This document shows, piece by piece, positions 22,658 to 34,987 of a stretch of 64,000 bases of DNA. This stretch comes from Rotaria sp. Silwood1 (taxonomy: Eukaryota > Rotifera > Eurotatoria > Philodinida > Philodinidae), in contig CAJNOP010000003.1 in assembly GCA_905250075.1 (NCBI GenBank), forward strand, positions 6,482,262 through 6,546,261, in the 5' to 3' direction. The position numbers and the translations under genes were made by a program. The stretch's first letter is position 1. Each line of letters opens with the position of its first letter. Below the pieces are notes generated by a model. That model worked only from the letters and a program-made list of their open reading frames with translations, searched no databases and was not told the origin of the DNA.

Positions 22658-25600
22658 CTAATTTTGAATAGCTTGCCAAAGTCTTGGATAAACATCTTTT
22701 TTACATTTTTTTGATGTTTTAACAAAATTCATTAAACCTTGATAATCACTTGTATTACCCATAAATAAAAATGCTGAACGTGCATGTTTCATTAATGATG
22801 TTAATTCCTCAATATCATTATTTGTTGTCATATGTGCCATTTTATTATGTACACAACGAGTATATGCATGCAAACATTTTTGCATTAAAGATTGTACAAA
22901 TGGTAAACGAAGCATTTGATTTGATGATGAACCATTTGGATTATTTTGTGAAACATTATAGATATTAAATGCAAGACTATGTAATAAATATGGATTCACA
23001 ATAACAGCTGTTGCTGTTGTAACAAATTCTTGTAATTCAGCATTGCCTAAACACAATAGAAAAAAATGTTTTTTTTTTGCGTTTTCAATGCTGTACGACT
23101 TTTTAAAATGACTTATTTTTTTCTGCAACTATTCAAATAAAAAAGAATATTAAATAATATAAATAGAAAGAATGTCTATGAAATGAAGTATTTACTTTAT
23201 GACCCATAACTGACGATGTTAATGTGAATTCTTTATCATTTTTACATAACGAGTGATTTTTCTTTCGAACTATCATATTCGTAAGAACATTCCATGTTGC
23301 ATGATATAGCAGATGATTTAGAGTTGCTCGAAAAAAAAAATCTTTTTCTCAGTTTGAAAAGGTAATTTTGTGAAAACTGTGCGACGTCAGATGCTCTTTC
23401 GAATATGATATTGTAAAAAACAGAAGAGTTCCCATGAGGGACCGTCTGGTTCAAAAGTTTTGCGCTTCGGGCACTAGTTTATATGAAACATTGCCAGATG
23501 TCTGTCGTCAAATAAGTACTTCATAGATATTTTGTTTCTAGAAAATTTTACTTATCAAAATGTAGCTCATATTTTTTTCTTTCTATTTATAGGATGTCAG
23601 TTCTTCTAAACTATTATGGAAGACAAAAAATATAACTCAATTTAAAAGACTGTCTAACAAAAATTGACTAGTTAAGATTGTTATATGTCCACATCTATTG
23701 ATTAACTTAAAATTTAAGATTGAAAGTATCTGTGAACATGGTATAAACACTAACTATACTTCTGATGTAAACTGCATGTCAAAGTCAACTTTATAAAAAA
23801 AAAGTTATACTTAAAATAAAATTGTTGAAAAAAATTCTGTTTATTATTGTATAAAAATGACTATTTTCTTGTACCTAATTTGAGTGCGATTTTCAGAAGC
23901 CATTTGACATCTTCACCATAACGTGGTGTTGGATGGTTTTGTTCACTACGTCGCTCCATATGTGCATGATTTTGACGAGCTCGTTCTAATGCAAGTGTAT
24001 TCATTGCTAACATACCAACACGAAATGCATTAAGTAAATATTGACGATGATTTGGATCCGTTTGCTGCTGTTGTTGTTGTTGCTAAAATAGAATCATTAA
24101 AATTTCTGTGTTTTTTTTAAATAATAAAATGATATTTACTTCAGCTGATGGTGTTGCACTCGGACTAGTAACATTCGTTTGTTGTGCTGTCGCTGTTGTT
24201 GCTGAAGGTGAAATATTGGGTTCTGCTGGTGGTGAAACAACTAATGGGATTTGTCGAATAGGATAAAATGATTGTTGTTGGTTTTGATTAGGAGAATAAA
24301 TTTGCGGATTAGCTGGTGGTGTCACATGATGTACAGTGTAAGCTGTAGGAAAATTTCCTGAACTAACAAGTATGGCATTAGGCATTTGTGGTGGTGGTGG
24401 ATGACGAGGATGATGTGAATGGGGATGAAAATTATTTGTTGGACCTGTATGAAAAGCAAAATGTTGTTGTTGTTGTTGTTGTTGCTGTTGTTGTTGTTGA
24501 GATGGATATTGAATTGGAATGATTTGTGGATATGGTACTTGTTGATGGAAATTTCCTAATTGATGATGATGCATTGATGGTGGTGGTTGTGGTGGTCCAT
24601 GTTGTGCTTGAATCATATAAGCATGAGTATTAAAATGTGTTGATGGATGTGGTTGAAATGGTGTTGAAAAATTTGTATTTGGATTATTTGTTGTATACAT
24701 CATTGGTGGTGGTGATGTTGTTGTTGTTGATGATGAATTCGATCCGTTTGTATGTGTCCAATGTAAATCAATAGGATTTGTTGGTGTTACATGTGGATTA
24801 GTATCAAATGTTTGTCGTATATCAACAACAGTTGTATCATCATCACTATTTAATGTATCGCCTGTACGTTCATAATACATTTCATACCAACGTTTAGCAA
24901 CTTCAAATAAAATATCTATAAATACTAAATTACCATCACGTGTTGCATTTTCAATTGTTGTCAATGCACGTTCAAGCATATCAATATTTTGTTCTTTACA
25001 TTGTGCTAATGCTTGACGTATTTCGGCTGCATTCAATGCATGTGCATATTTTAATGTTGATAATGCTAATTCAGCTGCTGTACGTACAACAGCATTATCA
25101 CGTGAACGTGATGCACGATCAGCTATAGCAGCACATTCAGGTGGTGTTAATTGTCCTTCCCAACATTCAATTAATATTAATATAGCTTGTAAACCAATAT
25201 CAATAGCTGTTGATGTTATCCATGAAACAAGACTTGAATATGTACGAATCATCCAATTTGTTTGAACATGATTATTAACACCAAGTGCATAAAGTGCTAT
25301 TGTTATTGCACATAAATGTAAATTTCTATGTGGTGGTGGATAATTATGTGTTGGACCAACAAAAAGTGATGTTGATGTTGTACCACCAGCACGTTGTACA
25401 AGTGTTTTAGCTAATTCAAACATAAAATGACATAAGGCTTCAGATGGTTGATTAGGTGCACATGGTGAACGATTTTTTCCATTTGATGTATTTATATGAC
25501 CTTTTGGAGGTTTTAGAATATGAGCGTTTGGTGAAGATTGTTGTTGTAAATTAATAGATTTTGATATTGTTGATGTATTTCTTGATGTTGTTAAATGAAG

Positions 25601-28600
25601 TGTTGGGGAAGAAAGAATTTCTGTTGATGATGTATTAGTATCCATACGTGATGGAGATTCATTTCGAACTAGAAAAAAAAATAAATGGTTTCTTTTTAAA
25701 ACAGAGCTAATTAAACCATTTAAAGAGTTCTATAGAAATGTTTAAAATCCAAAAATATTTCGATCTACTTTTAGTGGTATTTAACAAGTGATTGTGAAGC
25801 TTTTCGACATAGTTTATTTGTTCGTTTTTGACTCCATAGAAAGTATTTCCGATGAATTAAGATCAAATTTGATAATCTTTTTGAGTATGAACTGAGAAAT
25901 GCATGTGTCTATTTTTGATCAAGAATCGTAAAGAACTTTATGAAAGACTTGGAAAATTCTTTTTAATGCTGAATCAACAAGTTTTTGTTTAGCTTATAAC
26001 TTCTTTTTCAAACATACTACAAATTTTTAAAGTCAGTCATTTTGTAGAGGGAACAGTTCTCTACTAAATCTGATATTGAACTATGGTTGTGAAATTTACC
26101 AAAGTAGATTAACAAGCATTTTTTTCAAGAAATCATTTTAATGTAAAACACATGTCAATTTTTCAGAAATTGAGGTACCCAGCTGAAAAACAAAAAAGGA
26201 AACTTCAAAAATTGCGATTTGTAAGGTAGACTTTGATTTAGAACTGATATATAAAACAAATTTTCAACTTTTAGCTTCGAATTGGAATAGAGAAAATATA
26301 AAAATTTCCGTTCAAACTAATTTTTTCGAGCATTTCAAAGATTATTGTTATTACTTTCAAACAAAATTTCTAAACCCATATTCGAAAAGAATATCACCTC
26401 AAAGCTTTTGAATCGTTGAAAATAGTTTTTGATTATTCATGAATACTAGTCTAAGCTACAAAATGATACATAGCAATAGATTATATTAGCATTCTAGACT
26501 CGTCCATAATTCTCTAAAACAATCACTCAAACTTCTAACAGCTATTTTTAAAATATGAGTAAATTTATGAAACAAATATAATTTATTTCTATATATCATA
26601 GTGTAGTCGATATAGTTCTAGATAAAATGCTACGAAGAATAGATCGAAACATTTTAATAGTAAAAACTTCTATAGAACTCTTTGAATGATTTGCTCAGTC
26701 CTATTTTAATATTTAAATAAATATTTATTATAATTAGAATTTAACCATTTCTTTGTATTGTATCACGTTCACTATCACTTTCTGAATCAGCATTTGCTTT
26801 CGATGATGATATACGAATATTCCGACGTGATACAGTTGGTGAATTATCACTTGAATTTGTTTCTGGTGCACTACTATCAATACTTGTAAAACCTAAGTAA
26901 ATAATAAAGCAAAATATTATAATTAAAATTTTAAAATAGTTTCTAATTACCATTTGATATTCGTTTTGAACTTGTTTTTAAGTTTAAACAACGAAATTTT
27001 GCTTCCCATGCTTTTTGATCAAAATTTTCACCTTCACTTTCATCTAAACCCGAACTATCAATTTCAGTTAATTGCTCACCACTTATATTTGATGCTGTTG
27101 TTGTTGTTGTTGTTGTTGTTGTTAATAATTTTTTATGTTGTGAACGATTCGATAATGAAGATGATGATGATAATAATAATGATGATGAATTTGTATTTGT
27201 TTGTTGTGATAATATTGATGTTTGATTAAGTTTTTTTGAACCAACATTAAATGGATTTATATTTGGATTTTTAAATAAGACATGTATATCACGATCAAGT
27301 AATTTATCAAGAATTTGTATTAAACGTCCTTGATCATCTTTATATAATGTTAATAAATTAAGTGCAAGATCACTACGTTGACGACGAATACCTTCACATA
27401 ATATTGGATTTTGAGCTAAACAAAATATAATTAAATGAGTTTTTCAAGTAATAAAAAAGAAAGAAAATTTACCTTCAGATATATAACATTTAGCTCCAAG
27501 TGCACAAATAGCTGTATCAAATGCAAGTAATTCATCAGAATCATTAAGTTGAATATTATTTTCTATAGATCGTAATATAGAAAAATTTTGTGATAATGAT
27601 AAATTTGAATTTGAATTCATATTTATACGATATAAACTAAGTGATCTTAATGTTTCAAATATATATGTTGCTAAACTAAGTGGTAATAAAGTTCCATCAT
27701 CACGTATATTTAAAAGACGTGTACATAAATGTTCAGCACGTTGTCGTAATATATCAATTTCATCTTGTCCAAGTGTTATTTTTTTTAATTCTTGACATAT
27801 TTCTTGTTCACAATTTAGCAAACGTACTTCAAGTGCTTTTGTTGTTGCTGGCATACGACATATTTCAAGGCCAAGTAAACCAATACGAAATGCAAGTTGT
27901 TGATATTCAGGTGATTCATTTAGAATTGTACATAGAAATGCACAACGAGCTATTGGAGATTGTGCATAATCTGATATATGAACATCCAAATAAGCTAAAA
28001 AAAAATACAAAAAAATTCATAGAGATGAATGAAATCATTTATTCAAAAAACAAAGGATACTAGTGTTCGTCAAGTTTCAAACTCTCGCACAAAAAATTGA
28101 TGTTATCTATGACTAATCGATTGATATTTAATTGATAGAAATATATAAATGTTCTGACCATTCTAATTATCTTGGTTAAGATAATTTTTGTTAAAAGAGT
28201 CGAAGATCATGACATGAAAAACCTGACAGATTTTTCAAAATGATCCATGAATATGTATATCTGCAAATAACTAGGAAACTATTACATTAACATAACTTCC
28301 AAAGATTTCATTTTCCTTATTGAATTTTTGTTAAGATATGAGATTTCTAGTTCATAGTCGTGTGTAATTTAAATCAAAGGTTGATTTCTTTTTTTACAAT
28401 AAATACCAAAAGATGCTGTGCCTTATAAACATGTCATCTTGTCAAAAAAGAAAATGACAAAAAGAAAAAAAGAATTCTGTACAAGTGGTGCTTAGACATA
28501 CAGTACACTCAAACTCAAGACGCTTGTGAGTTTAAGTGCAGTATGAAAAGTAATCGAATGATTCAAGTTTAAGATGAGATTCACTGCTGCTTCTGTTATT

Positions 28601-31600
28601 TTCTTTCAGGTATGCACCAATTCAGATTCTTTCACTAGAATGAGCTTGGCTATAATCGGAATTGGTGCATTCCTGGAAGAAAATAACAAGCAGAAGTGAG
28701 TCTCAGCTCAAACATGAATCATTCGATTACTTTTAATACTAAGCTCAAATCGTTTTGGTTTAGCACATGTTTAGTAATGCTAGAGAATGATCTCTAAGTT
28801 ATTATCAGAATATGAAGTGAAAATCTTGTAATCATGTAATACATTTCAGTTTGATGTTCTTTGAAAAACAAACTGAATCTTCAATACTATCGGTGTTTAT
28901 CAATTATTTTTCTCGACATGTATCGATCTGTGACTGTTTCAATAGAACTTATTTTACACAAGATGAATTATATAAACAGAATATTTATACATTTTGATGT
29001 TTCTTTTTTATGTGTTTATATCATAGGTCTTATCTTTTTCTACAAAATTATATATTTCTATAAATGAACTATACTTCAGTTTATCAAAGATAACATCAAT
29101 CAATTAAGAGCGGTCTAAACGTTTGAACAATCGTTCAATAATGAATTCATATGGGTTATTATCTTTAATCGTTATTTAATAGACTATGTCAATCCTCAAA
29201 ACATTTCCTTACCATGGGAACCTAAATTTTCTATTAAATGACATACGGATCTATACGATGAAGTCTAATGATATAAACCATCTTTAAAAGAAAAATCCAT
29301 ACAAAAAAAAGTACCTCAATTTCTAGCTCCATATGTCTATTTAAATCACGTCATAAATTTCAATCTATTAATTAATAGGACAATGAAAACAAAACAGTTC
29401 TACAAATTGTCTATCACGCAATAAATTTATTTATCAAAAACAACTGATTTCAATCAAACTGATATATTCGAACAACTATTTTTCTATATTTAATATTTCC
29501 TGTTTTTTTTTCTTGTTTAATTATATAAAATAAAATACAAAAACAAACCTTGAGAAGATGATGAATATTCTTCATTATTAAGCATATAATCAGCTAATTC
29601 TTTAGCAAGTTTAAATACTTCATCATGATAACCGTGTATACGTAATGCTTCACATCGAACAAATGCAATCTAAATAAATTTTCAAAAAAAAAAAAAAAAA
29701 CAAATTAAATATTTTTTTCTTTCTTAGGAAATTTTAGTTATATATACTTGTAATGGGTCATTAATTATTTTTAATATTTTAAATATATATGGTTCAATTG
29801 TTATTGTTGGTTTTATTTGTTGACATTTAGTTGATGGTTGTTGATCAGAAAAATAAATTCGACATTCATCACTACTATTTGATGATGATTGTTGATCAAT
29901 ATTAATTCCACCACATGATTCTTCTCCACTATCAACATCTTGACATTTATCATTATCATTAATAATTTCATTTTCAAGTGCAATTGAATTAATTTCTTCA
30001 TGAGTATGTAATATTGGAGGAGATATTATTTGATGTTGAATATTTAAATTAAAATTTGTATTAGAATTTAATTTTGAATAACCATCAGTTAATAATTCAT
30101 CATATGAACGAATATATTCAGACCATGAACGTTTATTATTATTATTAATAGTATTTTCTTCAAATTTATTTGGATAATATGAATAATTATTCCAATCAAT
30201 TTGGCAAATTTCAATAGCTGGTAAAAAACCAGGAAATATATCAATATCACGTCGTTTTTGATTTAATGTTCGATCATTATTTAAATTAATTGTTGATGTT
30301 GTATAAACACCATTTGTTGTTGTTGATATATTTGTTGTTGTAGTTTTTTGTTTACATATACGTTCAATTATAGATAAATGCCATGAACATAATTTCATAT
30401 AAAATATATTACGTTCATCATTATTTAAACGTGGATTAAGTGCAATTAAACGCCAAATTTGTACGATTTCATCACATAAAGCTGAACTTGCTTGTTGAAC
30501 TAATGATGTATTATGAGGTTTTAAGCCATTTGTACCACGTTCATTATAAACATTGGAAACTTTTGTTGTAAACCACCATTGAATTATCTACAAAAAAAAA
30601 CAAATGAAATGTCAATTTGTAGAATTTTGTTCTTTGATATTTTAACGAACCTGTTCTTGAGCAAGACATTGACGAGTAAGAATATCAAGTAGTTGAGTAC
30701 CATTAAGATCATGTCGTGCAAGCATTTCACGAACAATTTGTAATAAATTCCACATACCTTCGGGTTCACGACCACGTAATGGACGTAAAAGATTTGAATA
30801 TTCGGTTGTCGCTAATATAGGAGGACTTGTTAAGTAAGTTACATCACTAAAAGAAATAAAAAAAATATTTTCATTGTAAAATAATAAGTTTCTTTCTCTT
30901 CTCTAATAGAAAGACCGAAAGAATTTTTAGAATATAATTTCGAGATAATGTTACATCTTGTTCTATAAAATTACTAAATATTTTTCAAATATGAATATCT
31001 AAGTCAACATGATTAGAGTGCATCGGCGCTTGGTTCGGATCTCAAAACTTTAAACCAAATGCGCTCTAAATATAATACATAGTTTTCAATAAGAAAAGAA
31101 AAACAATCAATTTTTTTAGAAAATTATATCTCTCATAGTTCTAAGATATTGTATAATTTATATTAATCTTATTATCATTTTGAATAATACAAACTTAAAC
31201 AGAAAATGCTTTGTTTAGTTATTTATGATATTGAAGTTTTCGATATTATAAACAAAAAAACATTCGTGCTGGAAAAATAGATCGGTGTTTAATATCTCCT
31301 CATGTCAATGAATGAAAGATAAAATACAAGGAGAGTCAATATTATTATTGAATCAAGACTAGAGATTTGTCTCATGATCATGGTCGTGACATAAAAAACG
31401 AGGACTTTTCATTAACAGACTAGAAGATGAACTTGATTTGAAGTTTTTGTTTAGAATTTTATCCTGTTTACCTGAGATTACAATATCTTCAAGTTTCAAA
31501 CAAGGTTTGAAAACAAGAATAATTTTGAATAAAAGGTTTGATTCGAGTTACTCTTCTAGTATCGGTAGGAAAGGCTGTTGTGAAGCATTTCTTTCTCGAT

Positions 31601-34580
31601 CATGACTGTCACCGTGGTGCACATGATTAAACAAGATAGTAATCAGGTGCACAAATATCAATAACCTAATATAGGTATTTCTTTTTATTTTGAAAAAGTG
31701 GCTCTGATTTAATAATATCAATTGAAAAGTTCTCTTTATCATGGTTTACAAGCTACTGGGATTTATTGTTTCGTAATTTTTTCTATAGTTTCCGATAGAT
31801 ATTTTATCATGAAATGAAGAGCATTTTGCTAAGAGTAGATGTCTGACTGACGATGAGAGCAAGACTGAGAACTAGCAACTCAGAACCAGGTATTTTTTGT
31901 CATAGAGTTCAAATGTATTATATGCTATGAATACATTAATCTATACAAGTCCTGATAGCTCGTCATAATAAAAATCAATTTTAGAATTCTTTCAAAATTT
32001 GCATGATATCCAATAAAATGCATGAGGACAAACAAAAACATTCGTGTAAGCTGTATTAATATTTTTAAAACTTTCGAAAGAAAATCTACGTATAGAATAT
32101 ATCGAAAACTAAATTAGAATTTTTCATTTTCATACCCAACAACTTGTGGTGTTGGTTGACAAAAACGATGTAAAGTTTTTGTAATATTTTCTTGTAAACT
32201 TGCTTCATCTAAAAACCAAACAGATATATCCGAAGATAAACCACCAGCTGTTGGATCCTATAAAAAATAAATTTAATCAAAATATAATTTTTTTTTCTAC
32301 GCTTACCGGTGCTCCCTGTAACATATTCACATTAGTCGGTTTATCACTAAGTAATTCATCTAATAAACTTTGAGCTTTAGGTAAGAACTAGAAATAATCA
32401 AAAAAAATGATTCAATATTTCATATTTTAATACGAATAACACAATACACATACTTGTTGAGGAATTTCCCAAATCAGATATTGTGCAAATTTCCTTAAAT
32501 AAAAAAAAACAAAAGAAACAAATTAATTAAATGTTCAGAACGAGACATAAATTGTATTACAATAAAAAAATTGAAATATCTGCGTTTCAATTCACTCGAA
32601 TTGAGTTAGGAAACACAACTTATCTGCAGTTTTTTATACAGATAATACTATCAAGTAAAAAAAATACACATGAACCACTTCATCCATACTTTTCAGCTGT
32701 CATTGAAAAGAATAAAAAGATATCAAAACAAACTATATGGATATATACAAAGTAGATTTACAAAAATTGTGCGTTTCAATGCTGAAATTCGTATTCCATT
32801 AGTAAAACATACAAACACACCTTTTTGAACATCAAACTACTAAAATCCCTGTTGGGTTCTCAGTAAGAAAATTTTCGTTTTCTAGTGTCCGACTTTCTGC
32901 TAGTTTTTTACAGCTTCATGATAACTTTGAATAGAAAAACCTTATAGCTTTCTTGGGCAGAAAGTGAATGAAAAATAAATAGACAATCATGTTGTGAATT
33001 GAATAGGATAGGGACAGACTGCGATAGAGGGCTGGTCTAGTGACAAGTAGTCAATTGTGAGAAGGATCAGATCACGATGAGCTTCGTTCTTTTCACCCCG
33101 ATCATCAATTCTAGCATTTCAAGGATGAAAGTACACTTTCCACCGAATTTTTACCCGACTACCCTAAAAAATATCGACATGTCTACTTTCATTATTATAG
33201 TCTTATTCATAAAGTTCGTTTTGATTTCTTCTTCTTATAACTTTTAGATAACAATGGAAAATTATCTATGAAAGATTTTGTATGAATTTTTCTTATTTGA
33301 TAATAGATAAAATTGTTTTCAAGATACTAACACTGATACTTATGACTAGTATTTGCTTATCTTATTCGTATGAAAAAATACTGAAAAAACTTCTACTATT
33401 AACCGCAAAAATCATAATAATATTTATCTTCCTCCAGTAAATTCTAATACAACAAATCTTTTTTTTTTCATACCGCAATTGATCAATTTTAAGTCTTGAT
33501 AATGATTCAGAAACTGGTGCTCGAAGACAACAATTCTCTGGCTATAAAACAAAAAAAAAACAATTCATTATGAATACGAAAAAATTTCTTTTTTGGCAAA
33601 ATCTTACCTGTGCTATCCGACAAAGACAAACAGCAACAATATGTGAACACCATGAACTTGAATTATTACATGTACAATGACATGATGTAATTTTTTTTCT
33701 ATCAAATATAATTGATACATGATAGTATTGTGCTGTTGTTTTCGTTGTATTTGTCATTGAATTTATATCATAAACTTGTGCACTTAAATGAAAACCAATT
33801 TGTAACATATTTTGTACAGCTTTTCCTTGTTGTAATGCTTCAGCTTTCACAAATTCATCAGTACTACCATTTGCAACACATGTATATAAACTAAAATCAA
33901 ATTGATTAAAATAAAATTTGAATTTATTCAAAAAAAAAAACAAAATCCTACCGAATATCTTCAATTCCATCAGGAAAACTCCAAAAAGCAATTTTAAGTT
34001 GTAAATTTTCTGGCACAGGTTGTTCAGGTTGATTATAACGTTCAACTAATTCAAATGGTATATGTCGTGCAATAGTTTTTGCAGTTAAATCCACTAATGT
34101 AGGAATTCGATCTAAATAAAATAAAATAAAATCATAAACAGTAAATATATATATTTTTTTTTGTTGTTTTTTTTTTCTCCAACCTTCATTTGATTTATCC
34201 AATGAAGATAAACATAATATTGCTGAATTTATTGATGGTGATGAATGATTTGTATTTTTTATCATTAATGATGATGTTGTTGTTTGTTGTTTCCAACCAC
34301 GCCAATGATTGGTAGCTGTTAAACTGTCAACATCAGTTACAGATTGCCATGAAAGTTCACTATCGGACATTTGAGGATCCGAATCAAGTTCAGCATCAAG
34401 CATATCGCCGGCTAATGGTTCGTAATGATTGTTATTGTTGTCGTTATTATTATTAATATTATTATTATTATTATTTGTTGATGTCGTTGTAGAAGGATGA
34501 ATTGAAGTCGAAGAAACAAAAATACCGTTTGTCCTAAATATTACTGATGTATCATTTTCTCCTGTATTATTTGATGTCAT
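22658..34580 (-). CDS. ZSWIM8: ZSWIM8, Cullin-RING substrate receptor (SWIM zinc finger)
   Basis: ZSWIM8 (EBAX-1 in C. elegans, Dora in Drosophila) is the substrate receptor of a Cullin-RING ligase that removes Argonaute in target-directed microRNA degradation. About 16 exons give roughly 1,850 residues, close to human. The N-terminus holds the BC-box-like IPTLVDLTAKTIARHIPFEL and then LQLKIAFWSFPDGIEDIR. The SWIM finger follows at 33630-33690 (SCHCTCNNSSSWCSHIVAVC, CxC...CxH). Next come LRAPVSESLSRLKIDQL, RPLRGREPEGMWNLLQIVRE and the alpha-helical C-terminal domains, ending ARSAFLFMGNTSDYQGLMNF...RLWQAIQN. Low-complexity inserts are frequent: poly-Asn near the start, Thr/Ser runs, and a Gln tract at 24465-24500. 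The start is the first Met in frame after an acceptor and is uncertain. Five introns are 0.8-1.5 kb, while the others are about 50-80 bases. Confidence 0.93.
25696..26709. mobile_element. 1-kb terminal-inverted-repeat element in a ZSWIM8 intron
   Basis: The ends are inverted repeats of about 70 bases. The left reads TTAAAACAG at 25696, then AAAGAGTTCTATAGAA and ATTTCGATCTAC. The right, in reverse complement, reads TTAAAATAG from 26709, then AAAGAGTTCTATAGAA and GTTTCGATCTAT. Both ends begin with TTAA, consistent with a TTAA target duplication, as used by piggyBac-type transposons. No transposase ORF is present inside, so it is a non-autonomous element. It almost fills the intron (about 25671-26744) that splits RNG from RNESPS. 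The gene remains readable around it. Confidence 0.75.
28522..28755. repeat. Long hairpin (inverted repeat) in a ZSWIM8 intron
   Basis: A left arm from about 28522 to 28623 is complementary to about 28657-28755. The best-paired section is AGTAATCGAATGATTCAAG and TTATTTTCTTTCAGGTATGC on the left, against CTTTCAGG-like and GAATCATTCGATTACT on the right. The loop is about 33 bases. There is no ORF. It sits in the intron between the exons ending EEYSSSSQ and beginning AYLDVHIS, so it is transcribed as part of ZSWIM8 pre-mRNA. It could be a small foldback/MITE element. Confidence 0.7.
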
Positions 34581-34987
34581 ATCGAAGCCATTAGACCTGT
34601 CTAAAACAAACAAACAACAAGAAAGGAAAACTTTATAAACAAAAAAAGAAATACAATTATCCTTTAAGGCAATAAGAAAAAACAAAATGAAAAGAACCTA
34701 GACATTTTTCTCTTTTCAACGCTTATTATTGCTTTCTTGTCTTATTTGTTCGTTCGCTCGGGAATAATAAAACAACAAGAAAGAAAAAAATGATTCATTT
34801 CGTCTTTCCTTTTTTTTTTGTGTCCGATCCATACACAGCTGACTTATGTCGTTGAAAATATACAGCCATATTTGTCACAGTGTTGATATTTTTTTTCCTT
34901 CCTTTATGATCAATAGATGTCGTAAAATATCGGATTTGATATCGAAGAAGTTTTTGTTATACTTTTTTGTTTTTGTATTTAATTAAA
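34581..34987. promoter_or_regulatory. Putative shared promoter, ZSWIM8 / EF-hand gene
   Basis: Two start codons point away from each other across about 400 bases, so the promoters and 5' UTRs of both genes must be here. A splice acceptor at about 34598 (TTTGTTTTAG) just upstream of the ZSWIM8 Met suggests a 5' UTR intron on that side. No specific elements are identifiable. Confidence 0.45.

Noticed and set aside
24940-25128. Plus-strand ORFs inside ZSWIM8, BCL11 and CRIB exons
   Set aside because: They are antisense shadows of well-supported coding exons, with skewed composition.
31021-31045. tRNA-like GGTTCGGATC segment
   Set aside because: The flanking sequence folds as a simple hairpin. 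There is no acceptor stem, anticodon arm or correct spacing for a tRNA.
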